NCBI GenBank assembly: GCA_039090855.1 | Contig: CM076995.1 | Coordinates: 117,242,770 to 117,306,769, forward strand | Reading direction: 5' to 3' | Length of the DNA stretch: 64,000 nucleotides | From: Macrothele yani | Taxonomy: Eukaryota > Arthropoda > Arachnida > Araneae > Macrothelidae | Notes under the pieces: model-generated | Database searches by the model: none | What the model was told of the DNA's origin: nothing | The model's input: the letters and a program-made list of their open reading frames with translations, nothing else | In this document: piece by piece, positions 23,776 to 36,084 of the stretch | How the letters are laid out: each line of letters opens with the position of its first letter | Numbering within the stretch: the first letter of the stretch is position 1 | Translations under genes and position numbers: made by a program

Positions 23776-24485
23776 TGCCTAATTAACTAGTAAAGACTTT
23801 CAGCTGCAACCGACTGAGAAGTAATCCGGATTCAACGAAAAGTTAATTCAGTAAGCTTTAAGTTATTAAGCTGAAGTTAAGTAAAGTTAAACCCCTAATG
23901 TAGAAGTCAAAGCTACAACCCAGTGAAGTAACTTCAGTGTTATAATTAATTTCCCGAAAATTACTAACAGTGTAAAAGTAAGAGTCACGTCTCTATATGG
24001 GCGATTAACTACCCTAACATCATTCAAACATTTGCATGAGTAACAAAAAAAAAAAAAAAAAAATGAATAAAATCTCCCACCTTTCAAAAGAATACAATAA
24101 TTATATTTTTATACTCGTAAAGTAACTTCCCCGACTTCAGTTTCCGAACTCCTTACTGTATGTCACATGTAAATCAACGTGTATCTTCAATCGCAACAGA
24201 TTAAAACTCTGTAATGTAATTTTTTGGTTTCATGCATAGGCCGAAGGAAACAAAGGAAGATGTATCGATGGCATGTGAAACTTAGCAACTTTAAAAACTT
24301 TTCTTTCACCATAAAAATAAACTACACGAAATATAGGAAAGACTGTTTGCTAAAACGTAAGGAAAATGTAACACACGCTATAGGGATAATTTTTCTAAAA
24401 AATAAAGCATAAGACGAAAATGCCACCCTGCGTAAAAAAAATTGTTTACTGAAACTCAAGGGGAAAGAAATCGCATTTCCTGTAA

Positions 24486-25785
24486 AGAAATTGTACCCAA
24501 AAATAAAAACAAAAACAAAAAACAAAATAAGCATCTGTGCTGTGTAGTGAACTTTTCTACTGAAAAAATAAAGAAAAACCAAATCACACATTGTGTAAGG
24601 GACGTTTGATGAAACTTAAAGCACAAATGCGTGCATGGAAATGTTTTCACTAAAAAATTAAGAACAAAAAGGAAGATTACGAGGGGTGATCAAAAATTAT
24701 CGAGACTGCGTTCATAACTGTTCAATGGAGTGGCGGGGCACAATGCCATTCGGCAGGCTGTCACCTTGGAACCTACTGCACATGCGCCTGCCCATAGAAC
24801 GCTGTCGGCGCAGCGCCTTTTGTGCTGTGACTAGTTGTTCGGAGTCTACTCTGATCGGCATGTCGCATTAACGATGTCTGAGGAAGTTAAGCAACGCATT
24901 TGCGTCAAAGTCTGTCAAACTTGGGGATTCTTGCAAAGAAACTTCTGACAAGTTACTGAGCGCGCCTCTGTCGTCAACGAGTGTACGACTAGTACAAACG
25001 TTTCTAGAATGGCCGTGAACGAGTCCAAAGTGACGATCGTTGTGGAAGTCCCTCAACAAGCGGTAATGAAAGAAACGTCAGGGAAGATTGTTCAGCTACA
25101 TCTCATCCTCAGATCTTCAATGAGCATTGTCTGTATTGATCCAAAACTAAGGTCTAAGTCGTCAGCAAGTTCTCTGATAGTAATTCTGTGATTTTTCCTC
25201 ACAGCTGAACGAACTTCTTGGAAGTGTCTTTCATTTCTGCTTATTAAGAGCGCCTTCCACAACGATCGTAACTTTGGACACATTCACTGCCATTTTCGAA
25301 ACGTTTGTACCAGTCGTACACTCTCAGTAACTTGTCATAAGTTTCTTTGCGAGAATTCCCATGTTTCTGATAGAACTGAAAGTAAATGCGTTGCTCAACT
25401 TTCTCAGACATCGTTAACGCAACAAGTCGATCAGACTAGACTCCAAACAACTAGTCACAGCACAAAAGGCGTTGCGCCGACAGCGTTCTCTGGGCAGGCG
25501 CATGTGCAGTAGGCTCCCAGGTCACAGCCTGCCGAATGGCATTGTGCCCCGCCGCTCCATTGAACAGTTATGAACGCAGTCTCGATGCTTTTTGATCACC
25601 CCTCGTAATCTTCTTTTTGTTCTTAATTTTTTAGTGAAAGCATTTCCATGCACACATTTGTGATTTTAGTTTCAACAAACGTCCCCAACGCAATGTGTGA
25701 TTTGCTTTTTCTTTATTTTTTCAGTAGAAACGTTCCCTGCACAGCGTAGATGCTTATTTTGTTTTTTCATTTTTGGGTAGTGGTC
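24486..25785. repeat. 1.3-kb inverted duplication containing half-mariners
   Basis: Left arm 24486-25099 and right arm 25202-25785 are inverted copies with roughly 100 bp between. Each arm has about 190 bp of flanking repeat (for example AAAAAATTAAGAACAAAAAG), a mariner end (CGAGGGGTGATCAAAAATTA at 24680; mirrored at 25605) and the first ~130 codons of a SETMAR-type transposase. Because the duplication includes sequence outside the element, it is not just a terminal inverted repeat. Confidence 0.75.
25050..25410 (-). pseudogene. SETMAR-type mariner transposase, N-terminal part
   Basis: The right arm of the inverted duplication reads MSEKVEQRIYFQFYQKHGNS from about 25410 leftward, then ETYDKLLRVYDWYKRFENG, then a second HTH, NHRITIRELADDLDLSFGSI near 25180-25120. 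This is the usual two-HTH N-terminus of the family. The catalytic domain is absent. The left arm carries the same start (MSEEVKQRICVKVCQTWG at 24872 onward) in opposite orientation, with stops. Confidence 0.75.
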
Positions 25786-25985
25786 TAAGAGCTGGCTTAT
25801 GATCATTTGTCCGAGATGGATCCGGGTTCGAATCCCACGCTGCATGGATGCTGTGTTTGTCTTATGGCACTGGTTCTCTCCCTTCCCTGGAAGCAGTGGC
25901 CCTAAATTAGGGACGGGCGACTGCCTATAAGCCCATTGAGCTGCTCACGGTGGTCATTAAACCTCCAATATTTTTTTTATTTTTT
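25785..25985 (+). repeat. SINE family 2
   Basis: Head with GGTAGTGGTCTAAGAGCTGG and GGTTCGAATCCCACGCTGCA, body with CCTTCCCTGGAAGCAGTGGC, TTAGGGACGGGCGACTGCCT and GCTCACGGTGGTCATTAAAC, then a T-rich tail. It is the most complete plus-strand copy in the window. Confidence 0.85.
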
Positions 25986-25995
25986 AATCAAACAA

Positions 25996-26177
25996 CTGGC
26001 TACAGCCAGTTGTCTGAACGCTGTCGACGCAGCACAAAAAGCGCTGCGTCGACAGCGTTCTCTCGGCAAGCGCATGTGCAGTAGGTCCCAAGGTCACAGC
26101 CTGCTAAATGGCATTCTGCTCCGCCCCTCCATTTAACAGTTATGTACGCTGTCTCAATACATTTTGATCAACCCTCG
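25996..26177. repeat. solo mariner end plus perfect hairpin
   Basis: 26060-26177 matches the mariner arm of 25480-25605 (GCATGTGCAGTAGG, AACAGTTATG, ending ACCCTCG). Beside it GAACGCTGTCGACGCAGC (26016-26033) pairs perfectly with 26043-26060 around a 9-base loop. Confidence 0.7.
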
Positions 26178-26458
26178 TACATGTTATGTATGGAGATCTC
26201 ATACTGCGTAAAGAAATTTCTTACAAAAAGAGGATTGCATGTTATGTAGGAAGATATTTCAAAAGAAAAAAAAAATGTAAATCACACATTGTGAAGGAAC
26301 AGTGTTTTCCCGAAAAGCAATGCACGGTATATAGCAAAATTTCTTTGCTAAAAAAATAAAGGACAAAAATCACACGTTTAGCAGGAATTACAAAATTAAA
26401 ACAAAAATTGCAGCGATTTATGGCTACCAAAGTTGTGGTTTTAATATAGAATAAAATT

Positions 26459-26657
26459 AGCAACGTTTATCACAAGAAAATGTTTACTATACATCGACTA
26501 TAGTTTTCGCAGAGCGTTTTGCTCGGCATCATCAGGGCGAATCTTTTTTTTTTTTTTTAGTATAAAAACAGCATCGTCCTGATGATGCCGAGCCAAACGC
26601 TCTGCGAAACTATAGTCGATGTATAATAAACATTTTATTGTGAGAAACGTTGCTGTT
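26459..26657. repeat. inverted pair with hammerhead-ribozyme-like motifs
   Basis: Two ~80-bp arms in opposite orientation around a T-rich spacer. The plus arm contains CTGATGA (26579-26585), a stem GCCGAGC/GCTCTGC, GAAA (26606-26609), a CTATAG mini-stem and TC at 26616-26617, followed by GATG that can pair with CGTC just upstream. These are the parts of a minimal type I hammerhead, in order. The minus arm (26490-26540) has the same parts but an extra A after GAAA. Such motifs are known from Penelope-like elements. Confidence 0.6.
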
Positions 26658-27517
26658 TTCATTCTAAAAATTGCAGTGGTTATACTGGCCGCTTTCTTTA
26701 CTAAAAACCGAAAAAAAGAAAAAGAATCCCAAGTTGTGTAGGAAATTTATAAAAAAAAAATAAAGGACAAAAATAAATTTCACGCTATGTAGAGTAACAA
26801 CCTGCTTTTTCCAGTTTCACATCTATCTACCTGTAGCTCGGGCACGGCTGAAACGTTGTTTCAAATGTTAAAAGTTTCGCTGATAGCGTTGCTTCATTCT
26901 TCCGTTTCTCTCTTCTTTCTTATGTTCATTTCTTTTTTTATTTTTTAGGGAGGAGTTATTAAATGATCCGTGCGCATGCATATAGTCGGTATTTCAAATA
27001 ATTATCTTCAAAGAGGAGGAGTCTGATTGCGAAAGGTCTCAGTAGCATCTGCAATGAGGCTTCACAATCAGTTTCGCCCAGGAGATCTGCGGACGATCAG
27101 ATAATCGAGCTGAAAAAGCAAAAAAAAAAAAAAAAAAAAAAAAACGAAAAATGAATCAGTGACATCAACAGTTTTAAAGGAGTGTTAAGCACGAACCATT
27201 AACAGCTTAACCGACCATATAATTGTTCCTAAGCGGCTGAGGGATTTCGTCACCAGGAGGAGGGGACGGAGATTGTCGGATATCAACTGAAAAGGCAGAG
27301 TGCATCGAATATCCCGTCTTATGTTCTTCATTCTGTTTCTTTTTCTTCTCTCTCTTATTTTATTTTTTTTTTCATTCGGGAAGAGCTGGATGATCTGATT
27401 ATACCGACAGAATGAAATTACAAATTACACAGGGATCTTTTTCGGCGTTTTCTCTCGCAACGAGATACTCTGCGAAGTCAAGACTACTGCTAAAAAGTGG
27501 TGAATCCACAAATTTCT

Positions 27518-27519
<2 letters not shown>

Positions 27520-27553
<34 letters not shown>
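27520..27553. repeat. (GT)n microsatellite
   Basis: About 16 GT units. Confidence 0.95.
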
Positions 27554-27554
<1 letters not shown>

Positions 27555-28273
27555 CTTAGAACAACTTGGTAGCCAAAATGTCAAATAAAGAGATGAGAGG
27601 ATTCCAGAAAAAAATCTGAATCAGTAAATTTATCAAGTTCGTGGGTTAAATGAGTACTATTTCTCTCTCTCTCTCTCTCTTCCTCGCTCCCTTCTTTTGT
27701 TAATTTATTTGTTGCGAACAATGTAGAGTCCAATATGATATGGGAGACATGTCAATTTTTATGTGAGGAATACACCTGAGAGGCTGGTAAAAAAGAATTT
27801 GAAGTAAAAATGTAATACAGAAAGAACGTATGGAAATTTTGTTATGCACTTGAACTGATCATTTCAAGCAATAGTCCTATACAACAAATGGTAAGCACGG
27901 TAAAAGTACTACACCAAAAATAGATGTGTAATGTATGTATGCGTCTATTAGCTTCACTGGAAACTGTAGCGTAAAGTACATATGTTTTTTTTTCTTCTTT
28001 TTCTCTTCTTCCGTTACTATGAAAGAATTAATACCGCGTTTTCATTTCGTATTTTTTTTTTTTTTTTTGCAGCCATGAAATAGATCATACAACTAAAAAT
28101 TTACTAAATAACGTCCACAGTTCTCTATTTGCTGCAAATTCAAAAAATTTTAAACAAGCAAAGATTAGTGAATATTTCACTCGGCACTGATGCTAAATCA
28201 GCTAGTCTACAAACTGCTTTGAAAGGAACGATACATATAAGTGAAGATGTGCAACAGGGATATTGAGTATATG

Positions 28274-28437
28274 AGGCCGCCCCGGTGACGCAGTGTTCTA
28301 AGCGATAGCTTCTGATCATTCGTCCGAGATGGGTCCAGGTTCAAATCCCGTGAAGCATGGATATTGTGTTTGTCTAACGGAACGGCACTGGCTCTCTCCC
28401 TTCCCTGGAACCAGTGGCCCTAAATTAGGGACGGGAG
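28274..28437 (+). repeat. SINE family 2, 3'-truncated
   Basis: Head GGTGACGCAGTGTTCTAAGC, B box AGGTTCAAATCCCG, body CCTTCCCTGGAACCAGTGGC and TTAGGGACGGGAGACTG, where the GC-rich element starting near 28436 cuts it off. Confidence 0.8.
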
Positions 28438-29671
28438 ACTGAAAGCCCGGCCCGTTTCAAATTTTTTAATTAAAGACGGCTCGGTCCGGCCAGTATATTT
28501 CTTCTGTTTCCAAGGCCCGGGCCGGCCCGTAAAATTTCAATAATTACTAAAACACGAATTTGACACCTGGTGCACTCGGTCATTCGACTCCTGAAGAGTT
28601 TTCGTTTTCTTAATTGCTACACGTATTTTATTACAATAAACATTTATTCAGAATATTTCTGTGACACTGTATAAGTCACGTGACGTCTGAGGAGGGGGGG
28701 GGCTTGTTTACTCAAAAACATTGCATGTAAACAACAATTTCCATGCCACTGAAATTTTCTGAGTTTTCAAATTATCACTGCCCACCGCAGGACCCGGAAT
28801 GTCCTTGGGGATAAGGAGAGGGGGGGTAATTTGAAAAGTACAAAATATCCAGAATTATGAGTCCGATCGTTCTACCTTACATTGTTTACATGCACATATT
28901 CTCCGGAAGCAATTTTTTCGGGAAAATCTTTCGCTTTCTTAAACTCCATAACAAATACGGAAGAGTATTTATCAGGAACACTGAACTGAGCATATGCTAC
29001 GGAAAACACCGACAGACTGCCCAGTGTTAACCAGTGTCACAGAAGTTTTGAAAACGGCTGGGCTGGGATACCTAAGGGTTCATTTGCCATCTGCTGACAC
29101 CCTGAGAGTACAAATGGGAAAATACAGCACAGATTTATACACAGAAGTAAGTTTCTCCAAGCCCATTTCTCCCGTGCCATTTAAGACAACTTAAAAGCTT
29201 TTCACACATCTAGGGAACAAAGTGTCGTTGACCAGAACAATAAAAAAGATCGACTGCGAGCGGGTGGCTCGGTTTATAAATGTTGCAGTTAATAGCCTGA
29301 CCTGAAACAAGAGAGGAGGGTGAAAGTTAAAGAGAGAGAGAAGGGACCACATTCACATTGAAAAACTAAGGGAACTGACCCACTCCAATTGTTTTGTAGG
29401 AGTGGAAGATGCCGTAAAATCTATATGTTTTCTAACAGCGGAAATTATTCAATCTTATCCTGCTGCTGTATGTTGTGAGATTTCCAAACGAGAAAGGCGC
29501 CCTACAGCGATTATTTTGCTCATAAAAAGAAATAAAAAAACCCTGCTCTGACCGTGTCTGTTTTACAATCAATATTGAAAGCCTGGGCGCTGCCCGGTTT
29601 CCCAACTTAGACATGATCAAAGGCCCGCCCCGGCCCGCGGGCCGCCCGCCCCGGGCCCGTGCAGACCTCTA
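28436..29671. mobile_element. hAT-like element with GC-rich termini
   Basis: Both ends are dense in CCCGGGC/CGGCCCG words (28446-28530 and 29625-29665), in otherwise AT-rich sequence. The right end, reversed, reads AGAGGTCTGCACGGGCCCGG, the style of hAT-Ac termini; the left end GAGACTGAAAGCCCGGCCCG is similar. No transposase was found inside, so it is probably non-autonomous. It interrupts a SINE. Confidence 0.5.
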
Positions 29672-29959
29672 ATTAGTCGCATTCGGATTTACTCCTTAGT
29701 AATTCAAAGGTAAGTTTTTTTTTTTTTTTTTTTTTCATATATTAAAAATACGAAATCGTACATACTTTTTTAACGAAGATTTTGTAATGAAATTATAATT
29801 AAACTAAAACAAAGGTAGCAAGCAAAGTATGTATGTCTTACATTATAATTAACATGATCTAAAATTGTGTTCCCCTCATTTTTTTTTTTTTTTTTTTTTT
29901 GGAGGCATTCAAAATTTTACAATAGTATTAAAACATTCTGAAATTTTATTTATAAGGTC

Positions 29960-30445
29960 CTTCCCTATAAAAACGTATAACCGAGGGTCCACTGTATTTA
30001 GGCGTAAGGAAGGAATCTTACAAGGCAATTTCTGAATTGGCCTCAAGGACAATAGAACGTGCTTCTATGGTAAAATCTTGAATACTACTAATAATAATAA
30101 TGAAATTACGCTAGAATGAATAAACGTTTTTGAATCCAGTCAGAAAAATAGCAAATTTTTAGTCCACAATAATTTCGGTCAAAATTGTTTGCTTCTGCCG
30201 CATCGGAAAAGTAAATATGCCCTGGCCATCATGGGGTAAAATTACATGTTAGTATATAGAGCAGAACCTCGTTTATATGTTTTTCTCATTTATACTTAAA
30301 ATGTCGCCGATTCAAAAATTCTGAATTTCTCTTAATGTTAAACTTTCCCTGTTTTGTTTATACATTTTGGTTTTTCAATTATACGTTGATTTTACTTGGT
30401 TCCTTGAAAAGGCGTATAAACGAGGTTCCATTCACTGTATGTAGT
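29960..30445. mobile_element. pogo-like MITE ends
   Basis: GAACCTCGTTTATATG (30265-30280) and CGTATAAACGAGGTTC (30412-30429) form an inverted pair of pogo/Tigger style with CACTGTAT outside the right one. A single similar end, CGTATAACCGAGGGTCCACT, is at 29974-29994. Confidence 0.5.
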
Positions 30446-33400
30446 AAATCTAGAATTTCTAAAAAAACAAAACAAAAAAAAAAGGCTACGCAAAATCAGG
30501 AAATTGCTATTCTTTGTAGCTTGGAACAAATTTCATTCTGCTCCGCAGTAATTTCGTTGCTGTGTACACTGTACCTCAGTCTACTGTAAATGTTGATAAA
30601 TTAGAAGAAAATTTTAGCACACGCTTATTTTCAAGCCTGATGACGAGCAGGCAAATAAATGACATGCTATGCATAACGATTTGTAGCTGAGGTCGATGGA
30701 GAGTGACGAACTTATTAACGAATTCTGCACAGAAGTTTTTGCGTCACCAGTTGACGATGGTATTCATGAAGATGTTTGTAATAACCCACTGAATCCGTTC
30801 TTTCTACTTCTCTGACTACCACTCTCGAAACATTAAACACCTTGAACAGCATCCTGTGGACATATGACTCATTTTATGACATACACGGAACACATACGTG
30901 ACCTTTGCTGTTTCTAATTTCTAATGATATTAAAAAAAGCACATCCTTTGCTTCTCGTGATCAGTCAAAATTTCTTTTCACTTATGCTCTGAGCTTTCTG
31001 TTTCTGAACCTCCATTTTTTTTATCTTTTGTGCTAAAGCTAGAACAGAATATTTTACCTCCTAATTCACAGCAAATTTCACTTGCTACAAAATCTGTTAC
31101 GAAAATCTGTACATTTATTTCTATAATTTTTCAAAAATAAATACATTAATTATTCATAAACTTGGCCATTTGAATAGAATAAGATGCTTTAGGGAGAGAA
31201 CGATCGTTCCAGCCTACCCCCGCTGAATCCGGCATGGCAGAATATTTGAATTTAAAAATTTGAATTTTTTTTCAATATAGTATGATGCGTTTTTAATAAA
31301 TAGCAACTGTTTCTTAATGCATGGGGAAAGCACTATTCCCTCTAAGCGGCCACGCAGCGACTAACTTCCTCCGCGCAGGTGAAATATCTTCCGAGCAGGA
31401 AGCATTTTAGATTAAAATTCCCAAATATCTAATTAATTTTGATAAATCGAAAATCAATTACCTGCAAAAATAATAATAAATAAATAAAATTCGGGCTCTC
31501 AAAAGTCAAAACAACACTTTTCTGAAATGCCTTTCGCCTCCTTCTAAGTTCGTCTCATTGTCCTCTTCATTCTCAAAGACTTCTTGCAAAGTAGCCTCGT
31601 GCGAGCAGATAGTGAACGCGAGAATGCGGATTAATGAGTTTTCCACGCCGAGAAGGAGGCAGATACTGTCTTTTCTCAAAACAACACATCAGCGCCAGCC
31701 AATCACAGCAAACCGTAACCAAGTCCATTGTACTAACTAATGCCCCCATGCTAGTTGGCAGGGGAAAGACATTCCGGTCAGTTAAATTGTAACCGGCTGG
31801 TCAATTAAATTGTAAGCATTCCAGAAGCAAGTTTGAGCTTCTCACATTTTATAAATAAAAAAATTTAATTAATTTTAATTAATGAAATGTTTTTACTATT
31901 TTTTTAATTTAAATCAATTGCGGAAAGAACTGTAATGAAAATGGGAGGATTAGAAAAAATAAGGGGTCCAGTTCAGGTTCCAACTTCTACTGCATTAGTA
32001 AGAGAAGTTGAGAAAATAAATTTTTTTGCCCACGTAGTCTTGATGCCCGCCCAGCATTTCTTGCAAACTTTTCACAGCTTTTTAATAACACTTTTCTTTA
32101 TATCCTTGCACGGTGAACAACCGATATAAAAAGTTTTATGACAAGAGTAAGTTACTTCATTATGCAAACCTGTCATATCTGATCCACCACGCAGATTGTT
32201 TGAATGTATTTTTAGTTTATACGCCATTTGGACTGATGATTTTTTTCAAGATGTTGCATGCTTTTTTTTATATATAAACGTTAACATCCAGTTTTGCTTA
32301 CATTTAAAAACAAAAGTCAAAATTTCGCACCACCAGTTTAACGTCTGGCACCCCAACGGCGCCACTTTGCCGTGCCATAAAAAAATCTGGGTCGCTATTG
32401 AGTGCATATATTAATTTCGTCCTCGGCCCCTCTTATTTTTTCTTTCCTTCTTTTTCCTTCTTGAGATTCACCAAAAGATTTTTTCTCTTTCAAAAGTAGA
32501 ACTAATGAATCGATAAACAATGCAGCATTGTCCGTGTAATTAACTGCTAAGTTGAAATGCGAGATTTTATGTCTGCGTTCCTGTGAAGAAACCCGGAGTG
32601 CTCTTGGATGAATAACCGGATATTCTCACTTGCAGCTCTCAAAACCATATTTAAAAATACCTTGCAAGTGGGGCGACATTTGAAAGGTGTACAAATTTAG
32701 TTCGCTTGAAAGGGATGCTTACTGTTGTTGATTCTCAAATAGCAAAGGCTTCCTCCTGTGCATCAGAAGATCATCTCCTTACAGACAGCGTGACGCCAGA
32801 TCACAGTTGGAACAAAAGTGCTGGCAACTTACCACGGCCTAGAACGACCCATTATTCCTTCCGAAAGTAAACAAACATTTCAATAACACGTCCTATATGT
32901 CCCACGTCCAAGAGTTACAATTCAGCCTTAAACGGCACTTAAAAGAAACGGAAGACCTGCTTTTTTAGAAGTCCACAACGAGAGAAACCCTATTAAAGGT
33001 ATAGCTGACATTTCAACAGTCAAGGTCGCATCTAATTGGTGGTAATTTTGCGCTAATCATTTTACTTTTTCTGTCTTATTGTACCGACGATAAGTCAGGT
33101 AGAAAAACGAAGGTTGTTCAGAGCCCATTTAAGAAGACAGGGGACCGGGGCTGAACAGTATTTTGGGGCCCCAGTATTATTGGCACATCTAGGATTTCCC
33201 TATGGGTGGATGAATAAAAATACCTAAGAGAAAACATTCCCAAAATATGATGAGGAAGTGATAAAAATTATTCCCGCCATATTGATGTGAGTCTCACGTG
33301 ATTCATGTATGAATCAGTGTTAGCAAGAAAATATAAAAATGCATGGTTGAAAAATGGACACCAGTTCAGTTCTCCCCCCACCACCAGTGTTCAGCTTGTT

Positions 33401-34705
33401 GAAATTATATCGAAGTAGCGGACAAAATATGGTCCAAATATCATGATTCAAACGAATTTTTAATGTATGAAAACTTCCCCTAATTACAGAAACGCGCATC
33501 TGTAATGCTTTCGAAAGATTTGAGGATGGACTGAGGGCGACTACACTTTTTGTGGACTTCTCCTAAAAAGCGGAAAGAAATAGACATTTTTTTCACTAGG
33601 CATTTTCTTATTGTTTTCGCTGTGCTATCTGTAAAAAAACAACACAACAAAAGCTGTAGAACACTGTCAATTCTTCAAGCATCCTTCATAATTCTGGAGC
33701 TCCTTGAAAATGTGGGACTCAAGGCTGCAGCTCCCACTAGCCCTTCCCCCTCTTAAATGGGCTCTGCCGTTGTTATCAGAAATTTGCTGTCATACCTCAC
33801 AGCACATGGTGGCTTGCGCGTGTGGTTTCAGGAGAAAATCTCTCTTTGATTAAATTTACAGGGCAAAAATGTATTTTCAGTTTTATTCATTTGCAGGAAA
33901 ACGAAAAATATTTGTTGGTTTATCAGGCACTTTCTGCAAGCAGCTCTACCAAAAAATGAAAATACCTCATATTAAGCAAAGAAATGAATGCATAATTTAA
34001 GCATCGGAAAGGGATTCTGACGTCAGCCACGCTGTTTGTTTTCTATGCTCCAATCACCACTTCTGAACTTCACAAACCACTCAAGACACGTGCGTGCACT
34101 TAGTCTTTCTCACCGCATACCGTACAAATACACTCTCGTGCTTCTGCAGCGGGCTTTTCGAGATTAAACATGGACAACAGACAGTGACGAATGCACCTTG
34201 TCGATCGCCATGTCCTAGCGCAACTAATGGCACTTGTGAGCTGTCCGAAAACACGTTTAAGTGTTGACCAGCACGAAACTCGGACAAAGATTTAACCGCT
34301 TCCTTTTTATTGCCCGCAACGTTTAGCGTCGGAAACTTACGCATAAACTAATTAAAAAGAAAGAAAGAAAGAAATTAAAATAGCTGTTCATTAATTTCTA
34401 TGGAAAACTCCACAGCAATTTCAACTTTCACGTTTACCGTTGTTAATAAACAACCGTCCTTTTTTAATGGCTGTTTGTTTTGCAGTGTTTCGCTCTTTCA
34501 TTTTCTCCGCGATGGTTCTTCAGCTTTTACACTTCCAATGTGTGCAAATTCTTAATGGATCAAACATCTCACGAAGATTAAAAAACATAATGAAACTGGG
34601 CATCATTTCCCCTCCCCCTCCCATATACTTTTGGGACGAATAGCGTAATTTTTGTGTATTGTTTTTACTTTTAATTTGCTTCACGAGTTTTTTTTGTTTT
34701 TTTCA
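30445..34705. other. no recognised feature
   Basis: AT-rich DNA with several homopolymer runs. Open frames here (for example near 31558, 31935, 33550 and 34081) are short, show no recognisable domain, and are not supported as genes. I see no element ends or arrays. Confidence 0.55.
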
Positions 34706-34708
34706 GTA

Positions 34709-35007
34709 GAGAATTTTAGGAAGGGAGTGTCTCACCCGAGGTCTTAAACAACCCTTAGAAACAGGAAGCTAGGAGATTTGGGCTAGAGTGCCAGATAGGA
34801 AAGTGACACGGAAGCGAGGTAGAAAAGGGGGGGGGGAGACGCCCTTATTTATTACCGGGGGGAGTACCCGGAGTCAGACGGCTTAACGTGCCCATCCGAC
34901 GTACGGCGGGTATTTAGTGGTTCGAACGTTCCTACCTGCCCAGGATCGAACCTGAGGTTTTCTCCACGGCAGTCACGAACGCTGACCACTAGGCCACACG
35001 CGGCCCT
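34709..35007 (-). repeat. SINE family 3
   Basis: Reverse strand: GGCCGCGTGTGGCCTAGTGG head, GGTTCGATCCTGGGCAGGTA B box, body CCGTACGTCGGATGGGCACG, GCTTCCGTGTCACTTTCCTA and GGTTGTTTAAGACCTCGGGT. Collinear with 11400-11705 and 48146-48437. Confidence 0.8.
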
Positions 35008-35359
35008 TGTTTCACGATTTTTTTTCCTTCTCTACATTTACGATTCAATTTTCTGATATTATACTAACCACAATTACAGAATTGATACCAATAAAACCTA
35101 CCGTATTCGTCGGCATTTAAGGGGAGACTTTTTTCTTCGGAAGTCCGGAACTCGACTCCACTTGTCTATTGATCGATCACTGAAATTTCTCAATGAAGGG
35201 GAGGGGAGGGGCATTGTGCTTTAAATTCTGTCCTGATCTGAGCACCTGAAACTCAATATTACGTTCATACGAAATGTAAAATTCCGTTCACTAAGAACCT
35301 GTTTCAAAGCTGCTGAAACGGAATTTTCTGTTCGACGGAAACATCATTAAAATCTTTTT

Positions 35360-35583
35360 TTTTTCTTTTTTTTTTTTAATTGGAAGTTTAACGGCCACAG
35401 TGAGCAACTCAATGGGCTATAAGTAGTCGCCCATCCCTAATTTAGGGTCACTGGTTCCAGAGAAGGGAGAGCCAGCGCCGTAAGACAAACACAACATCCA
35501 TGCCACACCGGGATTTGAACCCGGACCCCTTTCAGACGAATGATCAGAGGCCATCGCTTAGACCACTGCACCACCGTGGCGGC
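35360..35583 (-). repeat. SINE family 2
   Basis: Reverse strand: GCCACGGTGGTGCAGTGGTC head, GGTTCAAATCCCGGTGTGGC, CCTTCTCTGGAACCAGTGAC, TTAGGGATGGGCGACTACTT, then an A-rich tail (T-runs at 35356-35377). Confidence 0.85.
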
Positions 35584-36084
35584 ATCATTAAAATCGCCGT
35601 AGCCGGTTTGGAGTGGTAGCTGTCGTACATTTAATGCACCCCTCTCGTGATGGTTCCAACACCCAGTGGGTGATATCCACCTCTGGTTTTGCAAAGCTGC
35701 CAGAACTACAATGCGTGCACCTCATTTATCTCGCAAAGATTAAATCTCTGAAGCACGTAGCCTCCAGGTAGTTGATTGGCTGGTGACGAACACGTCGACA
35801 GCTGCCGGCGCACGAGCTTTAAGAACAGCAATTACCAGCGGCTAGCGAAGACAGCCTTTTTTTCGCTTTGTCATTCTCTGAATTGTGTCCCAACTGAATT
35901 TAAATTAACGAATGCTTGCATTTGTTATGCAAATCTTACCTTAATTCATTGTATGTTTCTGACTGAAATAAAAAATTCTTTTGGTTTCTGATTTCAATCG
36001 GACGATGTGAAAATGCAACGAATGATAACTCTCGCTGCAATCATTACTTCGTTTTAGCACATTCGTGTGACCTTGCTTGTTTGT

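Larger units (their letters stand above)
24310..26790. repeat. diverged ~50-bp tandem repeat with insertions
   Basis: Units follow a loose pattern CACACATTGTGTAGGAA, then a TTTTCTACTAAAAAATAAA segment, then AAGAAAAA; examples begin near 24373, 24525, 24585, 26232, 26281 and 26320. Interrupted by the palindromic mariner (24680-25605), a SINE (25785-25985), a solo mariner arm and a hairpin. Old and diverged, so exact copy number is unclear. Confidence 0.5.

Noticed and set aside
30445..34705. Short ORFs as host genes (for example near 31558, 33550, 34081)
   Set aside because: 60-87 codons, no recognisable domain, no splice-consistent structure that I can support.
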